DNA of 64,000 bases from Mytilus trossulus (GCF_036588685.1 NC_086378.1:47982686-48046685), one strand, 5' to 3'; shown: positions 11,360-23,431, numbered from the stretch's first letter. The notes: a model not told the origin generated them from the letters alone. Numbers and translations are program-made.

Positions 11360-11662
11360 CATTGACAAATCAGTTATTTCTTTTTTTTTAAATACCGATG
11401 AATTACCGGGTGTGTAATAACATGAGCAACACGATGGAATTCAACATGTGGAGCAGGATCTGCTTGTCCTTTCCGGGCACCTCATATCACCCCCAGTTGT
11501 GTAGCGGGTTCGTGTTGCTATATCTTTTGTTTTCTTTTTTTGTGTGTCTTGTATACTTTTATTTGTCTGTTTGTCTTTTTCTTTTTTAGCCATGGCGTTG
11601 TCAGTTTATTTCCGATATATGAGTTTGACTGTCCCTCTGGTATCTTTCGCCTATCTATAAAA
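11360..11662 (+). repeat. Repeat family F copy
   Basis: It carries GAGCAACACGATGGAATTC, GTGGAGCAGGATCTGCTT, TTAGCCATGGCGTTGTCAGT and GAGTTTGACTGTCCCTCTGG. A second copy is at 45,640-45,985, and reverse fragments are near 7,150, 13,310 and 47,670. From memory this is common in Mytilus. The short ORFs across it are incidental. Confidence 0.7.
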
Positions 11663-11664
11663 TA

Positions 11665-12145
11665 AAAACTTATGAACAATAGCTCGCTTAAATTAACAAT
11701 AACAAACAACTATTTTCGATCAATGCATTCTTTTATCATATCATTTTATTACCGAGTGAAGAACACACAGTTGCCTTTTGATGTACTAATAATATCGTTT
11801 TTGTTTATTTTGTTTTTGAAAACTTTAACGCGTGCGTTGATAAGTGTACTAAGCTGCTACGCACATAATCTAGAGACCACCTTACCTTGCATCTTTCGTT
11901 TACATATTAAGATCGGTAAGTTGATGCAACCTGGAATAACAGAACACAATCTTTATTCTACATTCAAACATTCAGCTTTGGTCGTTTTTTTAATGAAATG
12001 TGTTTGCTGAACTTATATTGTTTAAGAAACCGTGTATACTAACGTGCACGACAATGCAGTGAACATTTTGTATATTGGGTTAATACAAATAATATTTTGA
12101 AGGAGATCAAAAGAAGAATAAATAATGAAACAAAAGTAAGACAAC
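11665..12145 (+). repeat. Repeat family E, partial fourth copy
   Basis: The 3' half of family E: CGATCAATGCATTC, GAGTGAAGAACACACAGTTG, AACGCGTGCGTTGATA, GTAAGTTGATGCAACCTGGA, then the GACAATGCAGTGAAC...TTGGGTTAATACAAATAA tail that also ends the copy at 10,990. The 5' half is missing or replaced by family F. Confidence 0.65.
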
Positions 12146-12165
12146 TCTTATTTAAGGCTACTTAT

Positions 12166-12867
12166 AACTTACATGCCACTGCTGGTGGACGTTTCGTCCC
12201 CGAGGGTATCATCAGCCCAGTAGTCAGCACTTCGGTGTTGAAATGAATATCAATTATATGGTCATTTTTATAAATTTTCTGTTGACAAAACTTTTTCGAA
12301 AAGCTAAGGATTTTCTTACCCCAAAGAGTAGAATACCTTAGCCGTATTTGGCACAAATTTTTCGAATTTCGGGTCCTCAATACTCTTCAACTTTGTATTT
12401 GTTTGGCTTTTTAACTGTTTTGATCTGAGCGTCACTGATGAGTCTTATGTAGACGAAACGCGCGTCTGGCGTATTAAATTATAATCCTGGTACCTTTGAT
12501 AACTACTTACATCACTGGGTCGATGCCATTGCTAGTAGACGTTTCGTCCCCGGGGGTATCACCAGCCCAGTAGTCAGCACTTCGGTGTTGACATGAATAT
12601 CAATTATATGGTCATTTTTATAAATTTTCTGTTTACAGACTTGAAATTTTTCGAAAAGCTCAGGATTTTCATACCCCCAGGAGTAGATTACCTTAGCCGT
12701 ATTTGGCACAACTGTTTCAACTTTGGAATTTCGGGTCCTCAATGCTCTTCAACTTTGTATTTGTTTGGCTTTTTGACTGTCTTGATCTGAGCGTCACTGA
12801 TGAGTCTTATGTAGACGACGCGCGCGTCTGGCGTATTAAATTATAATACTGGTACCACTGATAACTA
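12166..12867 (+). repeat. Repeat family A, two full-length tandem copies
   Basis: Copy 1 is about 12,166-12,504 and copy 2 about 12,505-12,867. Each runs from ATGCCA-TGCT-GT-GACGTTTC through CACTTCGGTGTTGA-ATGAAT, TTCGAAAAGCT-AGGATTTTC, CCTTAGCCGTATTTGGCACA and CAATGCTCTTCAACTTTGTA. Each ends in GAGCGTCACTGATGAGTCTT, ACGCGCGTCTGGCGTATTAA and ATAATCCTGGTACC. The ORFs on the reverse strand, two of which begin MRTRNSK, are produced by the repeat itself. Confidence 0.85.
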
Positions 12868-12869
12868 TT

Positions 12870-14700
12870 TATATATATGTGTTGCTAAAACTATAATTCA
12901 AATTTGCACATAAATAAGAAACTGAGTACTAAGCTAACTGGTAGAAATATTAGTGTTGTAGTGTATACCCTTTTACATCTGATCGTGGAATGTATTGGTT
13001 CAAAATTAAACCAGGATGCTCTGTTTACTTCAAATTTGAAGTAACTAACTGTTTAATGAAATTTACTCTTAATTCTCTATTTCAGAATGAAAATTCAAAT
13101 AGAGAAAAATCGCGGCAAATAACACGACATATCTTTCACAAGGCAGGTAGTCGTCTTTAAAAAAAACAAAAAAAGTAATTAAGGTTTACGGTTGTGTATA
13201 ATACCTATAGACAATTGGTTATATTGTATACCAAGTTCAATAACGTTCTTAGACCAGTCAATATGTAGATATTGTACCACTGGATTCAGGTACACCGGAA
13301 GTGAAAGTTGATCCTGCTCCACAGTTGCACCCGTCGTGGTAAGGGTGGAAAACTGGATCTTGCTTTATTTTTAATATATTAAATGTTAATAAAAACATGC
13401 AGCCACTAAATTACGAAGTCTGTCAACTGCTCCACAAAATCTCTCTCCAAAGTATCCTTCCCTCATTCTAAACGTAAAGAAAGATTAAAAATATTAGTTC
13501 TTTTTTATTAGTACATGATAAAAAAAGAAAATGTATCTATGAAACTGGCATTTTTTTATTTTGTGATTATCAACACATTTACTTGGGTTGAGGTACGAGT
13601 TTAAACAGACAGTCTGTAGTATTACGTACCCTAAGTGCACTTCTTTTTGTCGACTTGTCTTTTATACCTCAGATTACATACAAAAGCTTGTCATGAACAA
13701 TAAAACAGTTAATGCTTTAATATTTAGTATGAACTATGCTCGTAAAATCATGATTGCATTGGATAAAAACCAAAATTTGTATACGTGTGTATGTAACAAT
13801 TTCGTTGTAGAGGGGTGTAAATACAGCACACATGAAAATTTCCGAAAGAGTGAACAAATATATTTTAACTAACAGGCCGAACAACTGATGTTCTTTAACC
13901 CTGCTGACTGCCATTGACGATTGCCAAATAAATTGATCACAAGCAGTAACAAAATGGATCTATGTGTATGTAATACCAAGTGGAAACCAAAAACTTGCGG
14001 CAAAGATGGTTAACCACAACATGTATGATTGACTTACGATACATTATGCAAAACATCATTTACTGTTGTGTTGTACAATAACACTTTTGTAGTCAAAAAA
14101 AGATACCTTTACAAAAATAGAATTTCATGATCATGCTTTAACGGTTTATGGATGAAGACACATCAGTTAATTATTAGCAAATATAGGTAGAATACAACGT
14201 AAATTATCAATAACAATATTTATTTTTTTGTCCTTCAAAAGTTATATCAATAATAAAATAAACATTACAATAAAATGTCCATGCACCTTTGACATAATAA
14301 TACTTTGGACATTATTATAGTGAAACAAAAGAGGTCATTGAATGTTGATTTTAGTGTTCTTGGAGTCATGACTAGACCGACTGTATACGTTTTTAAACAA
14401 TACATCCTTTTGTACTTCATTTGTTATTGTTGGGATTAACATATCTATCCATCAATAGTAAATTATAGTTCCTTTTATATTAAGAATGTCGACATTATAT
14501 TAGTTATTATTATAGATTGTTGTCGTTGCAGTAGGTGTCCTAGCAAACAGCTTTATAATGATTGTAAATAGTAACGTCATTTGTTCCAATCGTTTATTAT
14601 GGCTATTAGTATTCCTGCATTTTGAATTTTATCGGTAAAATAGTAAAATTTTGTGTTGCAGTTCCCAGAATTTTTATGTTAACAATGAGAGTATGTACGA
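12870..14700. other. No confident gene
   Basis: AT-rich sequence. A 94-codon + strand frame at 13,588-13,872 has no recognisable domain. A reverse fragment of family F is visible near 13,300-13,360 (TGATCCTGCTCCACAGTTGC, ACCCGTCGTG). Nothing else is supported. Confidence 0.3.
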
Positions 14701-14708
14701 GTATGTTG

Positions 14709-14891
14709 CAGGTATAGATTACCTTAGCCGTATTTGGTACAACTTTTTGGAATTTTGGATCCTCATTGCTCTTCAACTTTGTACCTGTTTGGCTTTATAA
14801 ATATTTTGATATGAGCTTCACTGATGAGTCTTATGAAGACGAAACGCGCGTCTGGCGTACTAAATTATAATCCTGGTACCTTTCATAACTA
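14709..14891 (+). repeat. Repeat family A, 5'-truncated copy
   Basis: It begins inside the element (TAGATTACCTTAGCCGTATT) and keeps the full tail (GATGAGTCTTATGAAGACGA, AACGCGCGTCTGGCGTACTA, ATAATCCTGGTACCTTTCAT). This copy lacks the head. Confidence 0.85.
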
Positions 14892-15423
14892 GTTGCAACA
14901 ACACTAAACCAATAAATGAACAAAGGTTAATCCTGGTAATTCTTGTGGAAAATAAAGAAAAAGTATAATTTCTTTTACAATATTTTATTCATAGTTTTCA
15001 TGACACTTTTTGTAAAACTAATTTTCGAAAACACTTAATGAATTTAAAGACACAAAAATATTTACAGGAAATTGAAGTAATTTAGGTGAAAACATTAATA
15101 TATAAAAGTAAATGATATCAATTTAATTTTAAATAGATCCATTTACATAACAGCGTGGACAAGACTATTTATTGGTGCACTCAGGTTATCAATTGACTTG
15201 ATCAGATTATGTAAGTGTTCGTCTGTATTGCCAAGTTGTGATATCGTATGTGTTATAGACATTACAATTGTGGGTCACCACAGGTTATAAACGTTTAAAT
15301 CAAAAGTAGCTAAGGACTTAACCTGGTATGTTGATTTAAATGTTGAAATACTTAAACTTTCTTTTTGACTTCTCGTGCTCTTGTATGTACTTCAATCTTT
15401 AATTATATCTAAATAAACTAATC

Positions 15424-15600
15424 GAAGGTACCAGGACTAAACTTAGTATATACGCCAGACGCGCGTTTCGTTTACAAAAGATTCATCAGTGACGCTCGAA
15501 TTTAAAAAAAAAAAGTTAAAAAGGCCCAATAAAGTACGAAGTTGAAGAGCATTGAGGACCAAAATTCCTAAACGTTTTGCCGAATATATAAGATTTTGAT
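15424..15600 (-). repeat. Repeat family A, truncated reverse copy
   Basis: In reverse orientation: GAAGGTACCAGGACTAAACT, CGCCAGACGCGCGTTTCGTT, GATTCATCAGTGACGCTCGA, CGAAGTTGAAGAGCATTGAG. It then loses similarity. Confidence 0.8.
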
Positions 15601-16004
15601 AAATCACCGTTATCGATAGTCGTATGTTGTCTGAAAGATATTCCGTTCTGACACCATAATTTCTAGTTTTTATCAAATAACATCTGGCAACTTATTAGAA
15701 GTGTCTATCATATATGATTTAATGTATATTATTTGATATAATACTGTTTATATCGCACATTCAGTAACTGAAATTAACATCACCAAAGAGCGATTATGAC
15801 ATGTTTTTCCTCATAAATTGGAAATTGTCAATGTAGCGATTGCAAGATCTTATATATCACAATAGCATATGTATGTCAAGGCTTCTTTTGTCATTTTTAT
15901 ATATTTGAGAAAAGGATCACTAATGAGTTTACATGTAATAAGCTTTAGATACAAAAATAAATAATACTTGACCTCCGAATTGATGTTAGATTTTAAAACA
16001 GTAT

Positions 16005-16345
16005 TTGTTTTAGTTCGTTTCTGTGTGTGTTACATTTTAACACTGCGTCGTTTGTTTTCTCTTATTTGTTAGTGTAAATTCACATTGCGATACTTAAGAC
16101 GTGTCACGGTACTTGTCTATCCCAAATTCATGTAGTTGGTTTTGATGTTATATTTGTTATTCTCGTGGGATTTTGTCTGATGCTCGGTCCGATTATGTGT
16201 GTGTTAGATTTTAGTGTTATGTCGTTGTTCTCCTCTTATACTTAATGTGTTTCCCTCGGTTTTAGTTTGTTACCCCGATTTTGTTTTTGTCCATGGATTT
16301 ATGAGTTTTGAACAGCGGTATACTACTGTTGCCTTTATTTAAATG
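16005..16345 (+). repeat. Repeat family H, partial copy
   Basis: It matches the 3' half of the longer copies at 28,605-29,400 (+) and 25,740-26,585 (-). Shared boxes are GTTCGTTTCTGTGTGTGTTA, GTGTCACGGTACTTGTCTAT, GTTGTTCTCCTCTTATACTT, TGTCCATGGATTTATGAGTT and GAACAGCGGTATACTACTGT. Confidence 0.75.
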
Positions 16346-16559
16346 TATTTAAATTTTGCTTCCAGCCAATTGTTTTATGAATTCGATTGATCGTATCGTC
16401 TCCAGTATACTATTTCGTCGATGATACTGTTAATTGCAGTTTCTACCACGAAGATTTCACAAGCTAAGCAGTATGCAATTGTGTGTTTATATTAATCAAC
16501 AATGATATTGTCATAGTTATTCATAATTGAAAGTTTACAAAAATAAGAATTTTCGATAT

Positions 16560-16810
16560 ACCATGCTTATGAATTATCTACCCTAGGATAGATAAGTTAG
16601 CATTAACTGACATTGGCAAAATATTTCGGAATTAAGGGTCCTCGATGCTCTCTTTAACTTCGTACTTCCTGGTATCCATGGTGAGTTTGTTTATTTTAAA
16701 AGTAATAAAGATAAGTTCCGCACATCTACATTTATAAGCATTTTCTAGCGCTTGGTTGATACCGCTGGCGACTGCACATCGTCCCCGAGAGAATCCTCAT
16801 CTAAATACAC
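16560..16810 (+). repeat. Degraded pieces of repeat family A
   Basis: It shows CTACCCTAGGATAGAT and TTAAGGGTCCTCGATGCTCT, then a separate head-like piece GATACCGCTGGCGACTG...CGTCCCCGAGAGAATCCTCA near 16,757. Order is scrambled relative to complete copies. Confidence 0.45.
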
Positions 16811-16834
16811 AGGGATGCCATTACTGGTTTATAA

Positions 16835-18590
16835 ACTAGAGGCTCTAAAGAGCCTGTGTCGCTCACCTGTATTTACTGATGCTATGAACATTATGTAAAA
16901 AAATGTTAAAATCATAATTTATAGTGTAAAATATTTAAGGAATGACTGTAATATGTTTTCTGTCTATGAGGAAATACCATAAAAAATGTGGTGCACACTG
17001 AATAACCCGCTTAGCGGCTTATCTAAAGTGAGCACCACATTTGTTTACGGTATTTCGAATATATCTTAATATGATGAACATTTTTGTTTTGAAACCAGTC
17101 AGATTTGCTCTAAATACTTCAGTTTCAGAAAGATCATAAACCAAAAACTGCGTTTTACCCTATGTACTATTTTTAGCCATGTCTGCCATCTTGATTCACG
17201 GGCAGGGTCATCGGACACATTTTTAAAACTAGATCCTCTTATGATATTTGTGGACAAGTTTGGTTACATAAATTTGTCGTAGTAGTTTCAGAGGAGAAGA
17301 TTTTTGTAAAAGATTATTAAAATTTAAGAAAAATTGGTATAATTGACTATAAAGGGCAATAACTCCTTAAGGGCTCAACTGACCATTTTGGTCATGTTGA
17401 CTTATTTGTAGATCTGACCTTACTGAACATTATTGCTGTTTACAGTTAATGTTTATCTATAATAGTATTCAAGATAATAACCAAAGACGGCAAAGTTCCT
17501 TGAAAATTACCTATTCAGGAGTAGCAACCAAACAACCGGTTGTCTGACATATGGCAAAATCAAAGGTACATGTACTTTATTTAAATGATTTGCACCACGT
17601 GACTGTATCCCTTTTGATCAAATTACCTCCCTTAGCTTAGGTTGCAAATATAATTTATTTTAGATTTTCGGATAATCACGTCCTTTTCCGTCATGTATCT
17701 AAAACTAATGTATCTTTAAAAACTTACTTTGGTGGAAATTTTCAAAAATTCTGTGTAATTCTAAGGGAAAATGCTTTAAATTTGACATTTTACGAAATTG
17801 GAAGGTTGAAATCATCATGTTTTCAAAAGAATTTGCCCAAAAACCTCAGAACGCAGGTAAGTTAAAAGTTATTTAACTTTATAATTTAACCTACAAAGTG
17901 TTTCCCTATTTGCGAACAAATCATGAGCAATATCTTGTTGCATATGTATTTCTGTTTTGAATCTTGCTATTTTACGATTTTCTGTCATTTTATTTGATCT
18001 TATATAGCAATTATACTATGATTACGGTCCCGATCTTTAAACTAAAAAGGCAAAAAGATTTCAGCGTAAACAATGCCCATCTGTACACAGACAGAAGCAT
18101 AAAAACATGTACAATTCACCTATATGCAAACAAATTGTTCATTCGAGATATGAATTGGCATATTGGCATTTATATTTAAGGGGCCTATATAGTCCTATTG
18201 TAATGGCTGCCGTCTTTATAGGGCAACATGGCCGCTATGCAAACTAGCAAATTACCCCCAATTTTGCCATATGGATTTATCTGAAAATTTAAGGGCAGAT
18301 AGATCTTAACATAATGAATACTTAAACTCCCTTTCAGAATTGCTCTAAATGTTTTGGTTTCAGAGTTATAAGCCAAAATCTACATTTTACCCCTTTGTTC
18401 TATATTAAGCCATGGTGGCCATCTTGGTTGGCTGACTGGGTCACCGGACATATTTTTTAAACTAGATACCCCAATTATGATTGCGGACAAGTTTGGTTGA
18501 ATTTGGCCCAATAGTTTCAGAGAAGAAGATTTTTGTTTAAGTTAACAGACGACCCCGGACGACGACGACAAGTGCTATGAGAAAAACCTA
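16835..18590 (+). repeat. Repeat family I, bivalve-type long dispersed repeat with an internal duplication
   Basis: It begins with the small palindrome AGGCTCTAAAGAGCCT and GTGTCGCTCACC. It contains GGGCAATAACTCCTTAAGGG, CATTTTGGTCATGTTGACTT, and a module present twice (about 17,090-17,300 and 18,330-18,540). That module has TTTGCTCTAAAT or ATTGCTCTAAAT, AGCCATG...CCATCTTG, GGGTCA-CGGACA, GACAAGTTTGGTT and TTTCAGAG-AGAAGATTTTTG. It ends in a GACGACGACGAC simple repeat before AAGTGCTATGAGAAAA. The stretch at about 17,560-18,320 looks foreign to the family. From memory such elements are frequent in bivalves. Confidence 0.6.
16971..17056. repeat. Stem-loop inside family I
   Basis: The left arm GAAATACCATAAAAAATGTG plus GTGC pairs with the right arm (reverse complement GAAATACCGTAAACAAATGT plus GGTGC). 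The tip holds CCGCTTAGCGG (17,007-17,017). Arms are about 30 bp with few mismatches. Confidence 0.7.
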
Positions 18591-18599
18591 TAGTCAATT

Positions 18600-21070
18600 C
18601 ATCGTTATCAAATTTATAAAATATTGTGAAATTATGAATTTAACTCTTTATGTAGTGTTAACTGTTGATGAAGCTATTATTAGTTTTCTTAATTGGTCAA
18701 ATAGCTATGATTTATTCTGATACACATGCATTCTATTATTTTGGAGATGAGGGAAGGGGGTTTAGAGTGCTTGGTTGGATGTACATGTTCAGGGGGTGAG
18801 GTGAAAGAAAAAGTGCTTGGTTTGGGTTAAATCTAGAAAAAACGATACGGGCAAAACAAATTTGTAAAGTGTCAGATCCGTTGACCTTTGTTGACTTCTA
18901 GATGTCATTTGAATTTTTATACCGTTTGTCTTTTTTGACATACACCCATGTCTCCTTTCATTCACGTTATCACCTTATCGTGAGATAGCAGACGGCCCTA
19001 TTTAACACATTTATTGTCCGAGAAATTACTTATACGAACTTAGATTAAACTGATGTACTGGCTTTGTCTGAATGGCTTCTATGTGAATTTGATAGATTGT
19101 AATAATATGGATACTCAAATCTGACACCTGCCATGTATTTGTGCTGTGCTGGACATTCTCGAATGATTGTCTCGTATATTTTTATTTCAATTGATCTATT
19201 GCATTGTTGACCAGTGTATCTCTGTCGATCAAGTTTGTAAATAATATTTTTTACAAATATTCAATCAAATTTTGGTTCGTTTATTGTTGTTGTGGGTGAC
19301 TTATTTAGGGTTTCATCCATAATTGATCATAATTGCTTCTTGTCTAGTACAATGTAACAAAACCTCTTTTTTGCATTTTTTTTTCTTTCTTACCAATTTA
19401 AATTCACTCCAAACAAGTTATTTTAATTCATCGTCAATGATATTGTTAGCTTATCTTGCTGTAAAGCTCAAGTAATGTTCTTCTGCTAATCGTTGTTCGA
19501 CTGTAAAGAAATGGTCACGGAAACTACTGGACTAGTTTGACCGGAACTGTGTTACACTAAAACATAAAACACACAAAGGATATCAATAATAAACTGTTAC
19601 AGTAGACATATAAAGACTCGCTTTTTTGTAATTATTTTTTTTTTAAATTTTTTATTATATAATGCACACATTGAATCAAAAGGGCATTATTCATTCATGA
19701 AAAATTTACCTTTAACATTCAAGATCAATAAACCATGATTAGTGGAGTAGGGTCAAATAACCCAATTGAAATGAGAAAGGATAAACTGAATACTCATGAA
19801 ACTGAAATAGCAAGAAATAGCAAAGATCTTTAAAACTTTTAAAAAGTGAAACATTCATCATCCACAAACAGAATATCACTATCATGAGTCAGACTGCCAT
19901 TAAAATTAACCGCCACTGTGCAGACTTATCTTGCAAGAAACATATTCTTGTAAGTACACAATTTTGGTTTATGATACATTATAAACCTTGTAAGAATTAT
20001 GGTTAATGATTTAAACTGCTATTAAAAAAAAAATGTAACAGCATGTCGCTGTCACGTGTCATGTAAAACCTGACAACGAAAATTAAATTAAAATTGTTTT
20101 TTTTAAATAAGACTTAGTCCTTAAAATACATAGAAAATGAACATCTGTGTAAAATTGTACAAGTTGCTTGCAAAAATAGTTCTAGTTACAAAGGACTAGT
20201 ATGCGGATACGTAACCAGTACAGACCGATGTGAACCAGAATAAACAATAAAAACGACAATAGTCTATCATATGTACATTAATTATGGTTATCATATTATT
20301 TGTAATAATGTATTGATTGATGGTTTTTATGATCTATCCTGATTTGCACAAGAAATACAACGCTTTATTAACCATAAATTCACACTTCACTTAAGTATGG
20401 AAATGTTTTGTTTGGCTGATAAAATAACAAATTAGTCTATAATAAAGAAAAAATGTCAAAATGATACGTTACTGATTCGTAAATATGTTGTTGTGCTTTC
20501 GTTCTTGCTGAGTTTTATATTATTTTTTCTTTGAACATTTATATGTCTTCGTGTCCGCCCTTGTCGTTAGGATTTTTGTATGTTTTTTTTCTATTATGGT
20601 TTCCAGCTCGAGCGTTTGAAATAAACCTTAAAAAAAGTGTTGAGTTACAAATGAACAGCAGCAAATGGAAATTATGTTCCATTTAAGGTTAAGCTGTGGA
20701 GGAGACGGCTTTAAATAAAGAACACAGAACTAAATTAAAGATGATAGATTATACCATGAATGTTTATTGTCGGAATTGATCTTCAATCCAGCATGCAAAC
20801 AACGACGTTCTAACAAAACGATTTAGGAATTGATGCAGATCACAGCAAAATGGTTTGAAATCATTGCACAAAAAAAAACGTTTACTGCGTGCAGAATAAT
20901 TATTCATTTACCTTGTCCACAACCTGACCTGTAGACTTTTACACGGATCTATATTTTGTGTGTTTTAAAAAAAATGAATAAAAGGAGATGTTGTTTATAT
21001 TTCAATTAACCAACAAAATAAAAAAAAAATAAAAAAAAACATATTCAGGTTGCAAAATAAACAATGTGTA
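18600..21070. other. No recognised feature
   Basis: About 2.5 kb of AT-rich DNA with poly(T)/poly(A) runs. I see no ORF above about 60 codons, none of the repeat families described here, and no strong dyads. Confidence 0.35.
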
Positions 21071-22386
21071 CTTAATCTAAAGAGTCCTGCAGTTGAGCCA
21101 GCGTATCCATGTGTTGATATTTAAATCTAAAGAGTCCTAAGCTTGAGCAAGTGTACCCAAGTGCAGATATCTAAATCTAAAGAGTCCTAAGCTTGAGCAA
21201 GTGTACCCAAGTGTTGATATATAAATCTAAAGAGTCCTAAGCTTGAGCAAGTGTACCCAAGTGCTGATATCTAAATCTAAAGAGTCCTGAGATTGAGCAA
21301 GTGTACCCAAGTGCTGATATATAAATCTAAAGAGTCCTGAGGTTGAACAAACGTACCCAAGTGTTGATATCGAAATCTAAATAGTCGTGAGGTTGAGCAA
21401 ATATACCCAAGTGTTGATATCGAAACCTAAAGAGTCGTGACATTGAGCAAGCGTACCCAAGTGTTGATATCGAAATCTAAAGTGTCCTGAGGTTGAACAA
21501 ACGTACCCAAGTGTTGATATCCAAATCTAAAGTGTCCTGAGGTTGAACAAACGTACCCAAGTGTTGATATCGAAATCTAATGTGTCCTGAGGTTGAACAA
21601 ACGTACCCAAGTGTTGATATCGAAATCTAATGTGTCCTGAGGTTGAACAAACGTACCCAAGTGTTGATATCGAAATCAAATGTGTCCTGAGGTTGAGCAA
21701 ACGTACCCAAGTGTTGATATCGAAATCTAAAGTGTCCTGAGGTTGAACAAACGTACCCAAGTGTTGATATCGAAATCTAAAGTGTCCTGAGGTTGAACAA
21801 GCGTACCCAAGTGTTGATATCGAAATCTAAAGTGTCCTGAGGTTGAACAAACGTACCCAAGTGTTGATATCGAAATCTAATGTGTCCTGAGGTTGAACAA
21901 ACGTACCCAAGTGTTGATATCGAAATCTAATGTGTCCTGAGGTTGAGCAAGGTATCCAAGTGCTGATATCTAAATCTAAAGAGTCCTGAGATTGAGCAAG
22001 CGTACCGAAGTGTTGATATCGAAATATAAAGTGTCCTGAGGTTGAACAAACGTACCCAAGTGTTGATATCGAAATCTAAAGTATCCTGAGGTTCAGCAAG
22101 CGTACCCACGTGTTGATATCGAAATCTAAAGAGTCGTGAGATTAAGCAAGCGTACCTAAGTGCTGATATCTAAATCTAAAGTGTCCCTAGGTTGAGCAAA
22201 GTTTTCAAACGTACCCATGTGTTGATATATAAATCTAAAGAGTCCTGCGGTTGTGCAAGCGTACGTACTCATGTGTTGATATATAAATCTAAAGAGTCCT
22301 GCGGTTCAGCAAGCATAGTACCCATGTGTTGATATATAAATTTAAAGAGTCCTGCGATTGAGCAAGCTTATCCGCGTACACAAGTG
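21071..22386. repeat. Satellite array, 50-bp unit, about 26 copies
   Basis: The period is exactly 50 bp for most of the array (GGTTGAACAA at 21,541, 21,591 and so on). The unit reads roughly AAATCTAAAGTGTCCTGAGG, TTGAACAAACGTACCCAAGT, GTTGATATCG. Central units (about 21,521-21,920) are nearly identical. The left flank holds a subfamily with AAGCTTGAGCAAGTGTACC, and the right flank holds diverged units with small indels and a GCGGTT variant. There is no spacer diversity, so it is a satellite and not a CRISPR. Reverse-strand ORFs arise because the unit has few stops. Confidence 0.95.
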
Positions 22387-22744
22387 ACACAGACATTAAC
22401 AACTATAGATCACCGTACGGCCTTGAACAATGATAAAAGCCTAACCGCATAGTCAGCTATAAAAGGCCCCGATAAGACAATGTAAAACCATTCAAACGAG
22501 AAAACTAACGGCCTTACTTATTTAAAAAAAAATCAACGAAAAAAAATATGTAACACATAAACAAACGACAGCCACTGAATTGCAGATTCCTGACTTTGGA
22601 CAGGCACATACATAAATAATGTGGCGGGGTTAAACATGTTAGCGGGATCTTAACTCTCCCCCTAACCTGGGACAGTGGTATAACAGTACAGCATAAGAAC
22701 GAACTATAGAAAATCAGTAGAAAAAGGCTTATCTCATCAGATGG
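22387..22744 (-). repeat. Repeat family B copy interrupting the satellite
   Basis: In reverse: GGCCTTGAACAATGATAAAAGC, AGTCAGCTATAAAAGGCCCC, CGAGAAAACTAACGGCC, CAGCCACTGAATTGCAG, AATAATGTGGCGGGGTTAAA and CTCATCAGATGGAC. A last satellite unit follows at 22,745. The two junctions read ACAAGTG (22,380-22,386) and ACACGTG (22,745-22,751), which could be an imperfect target duplication, but part of this may belong to the element. Confidence 0.75.
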
Positions 22745-22806
22745 ACACGTGCTGATATATAAATCTAAAAAGTCCTGAGATTGAACAAGCGTACCCAAGT
22801 GTTGCT
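22745..22806. repeat. Isolated satellite unit beyond the inserted repeat
   Basis: One further copy of the 50-bp unit (GTGCTGATATATAAATCTAA...GTACCCAAGTGTTG). It shows that the array originally extended past the family B insertion. Confidence 0.85.
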
Positions 22807-23410
22807 ATCAACAACAAAAAAGCTCAATCACTAGTTTCAAAACTATTGTATGAAAGGTACCTTTTGAATACTTACACAATTTAACATCCCTGTGCATTTG
22901 TATGGCTAACTATATATATATATTGTATGCGTTTTTCTCTTGGTAAAGGCCGTAAGATAACCAAATCTAGTTGTTATTCAAACCTGTTAATATTTGGACT
23001 TAAAAGATACTATTTATTATTAGGTATCTTAGTAGCTTTCATAACTTATCGTCGTATTTGATTTTCTATATTGATTTGCTGGCATCACCTAAATATATAT
23101 ATAGTGACCTCTGCATCTCTTGAGGCCATGTCGTTAGAATGATTTTTCGAACAATTTCAACTATTAAAACATATTTAATTGCCACAATTTTAAGTATAAA
23201 AATATTGTTTTATTTCATATACAGTGGATCTTATTGGCCACACAAACATGTAGTTACGACGCTTAAATGTCACATTTTTACCACAAGACATACATCACCT
23301 GAAATACCTAATATATAATTAATTTACTTGAGACAGTTATTACTTGGTGTAGACAATGTTTACAATCTATTTATGTTCAAGTAAAGTAAAAATAGTTCTA
23401 CAGTTGGATA
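22807..23410. other. Upstream region of LRR gene 1
   Basis: AT-rich, with TA microsatellite-like runs near 22,911-22,922 and 23,093-23,103. No repeat family is recognised. It should contain regulatory DNA for the gene at 23,484, but no site can be named beyond the TATA box. Confidence 0.3.
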
Positions 23411-23413
23411 GTG

Positions 23414-23431
23414 TATATATAGAGTATATAA
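23414..23431 (+). promoter_or_regulatory. Candidate TATA boxes of LRR gene 1
   Basis: TATATATAG (23,414) and TATATAAT (about 23,425) lie about 55-70 bp upstream of the start codon. This is the same kind of position as the TATA boxes of the two paralogues, which supports a short 5' leader without an intron. Confidence 0.45.

Noticed and set aside
12162..12742. Two reverse ORFs both starting MRTRNSK
   Set aside because: They come from the two tandem family A copies; antisense to nothing known and closed in other copies.
13588..13872. 94-codon + strand ORF with several Cys
   Set aside because: No signal peptide, domain or second copy; composition is what AT-rich DNA gives by chance.
21527..22109. 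Reverse-strand ORFs with repeated QPQDTLDFDINTWVR-like peptides
   Set aside because: They are produced by the 50-bp satellite, which has few stops on that strand. The frame cycles every 150 bp and is open only where unit variants remove a TAG. No start or promoter context.
21071..22386. CRISPR-like regular repeats
   Set aside because: Units are directly adjacent with no unique spacers; this is a eukaryotic satellite.
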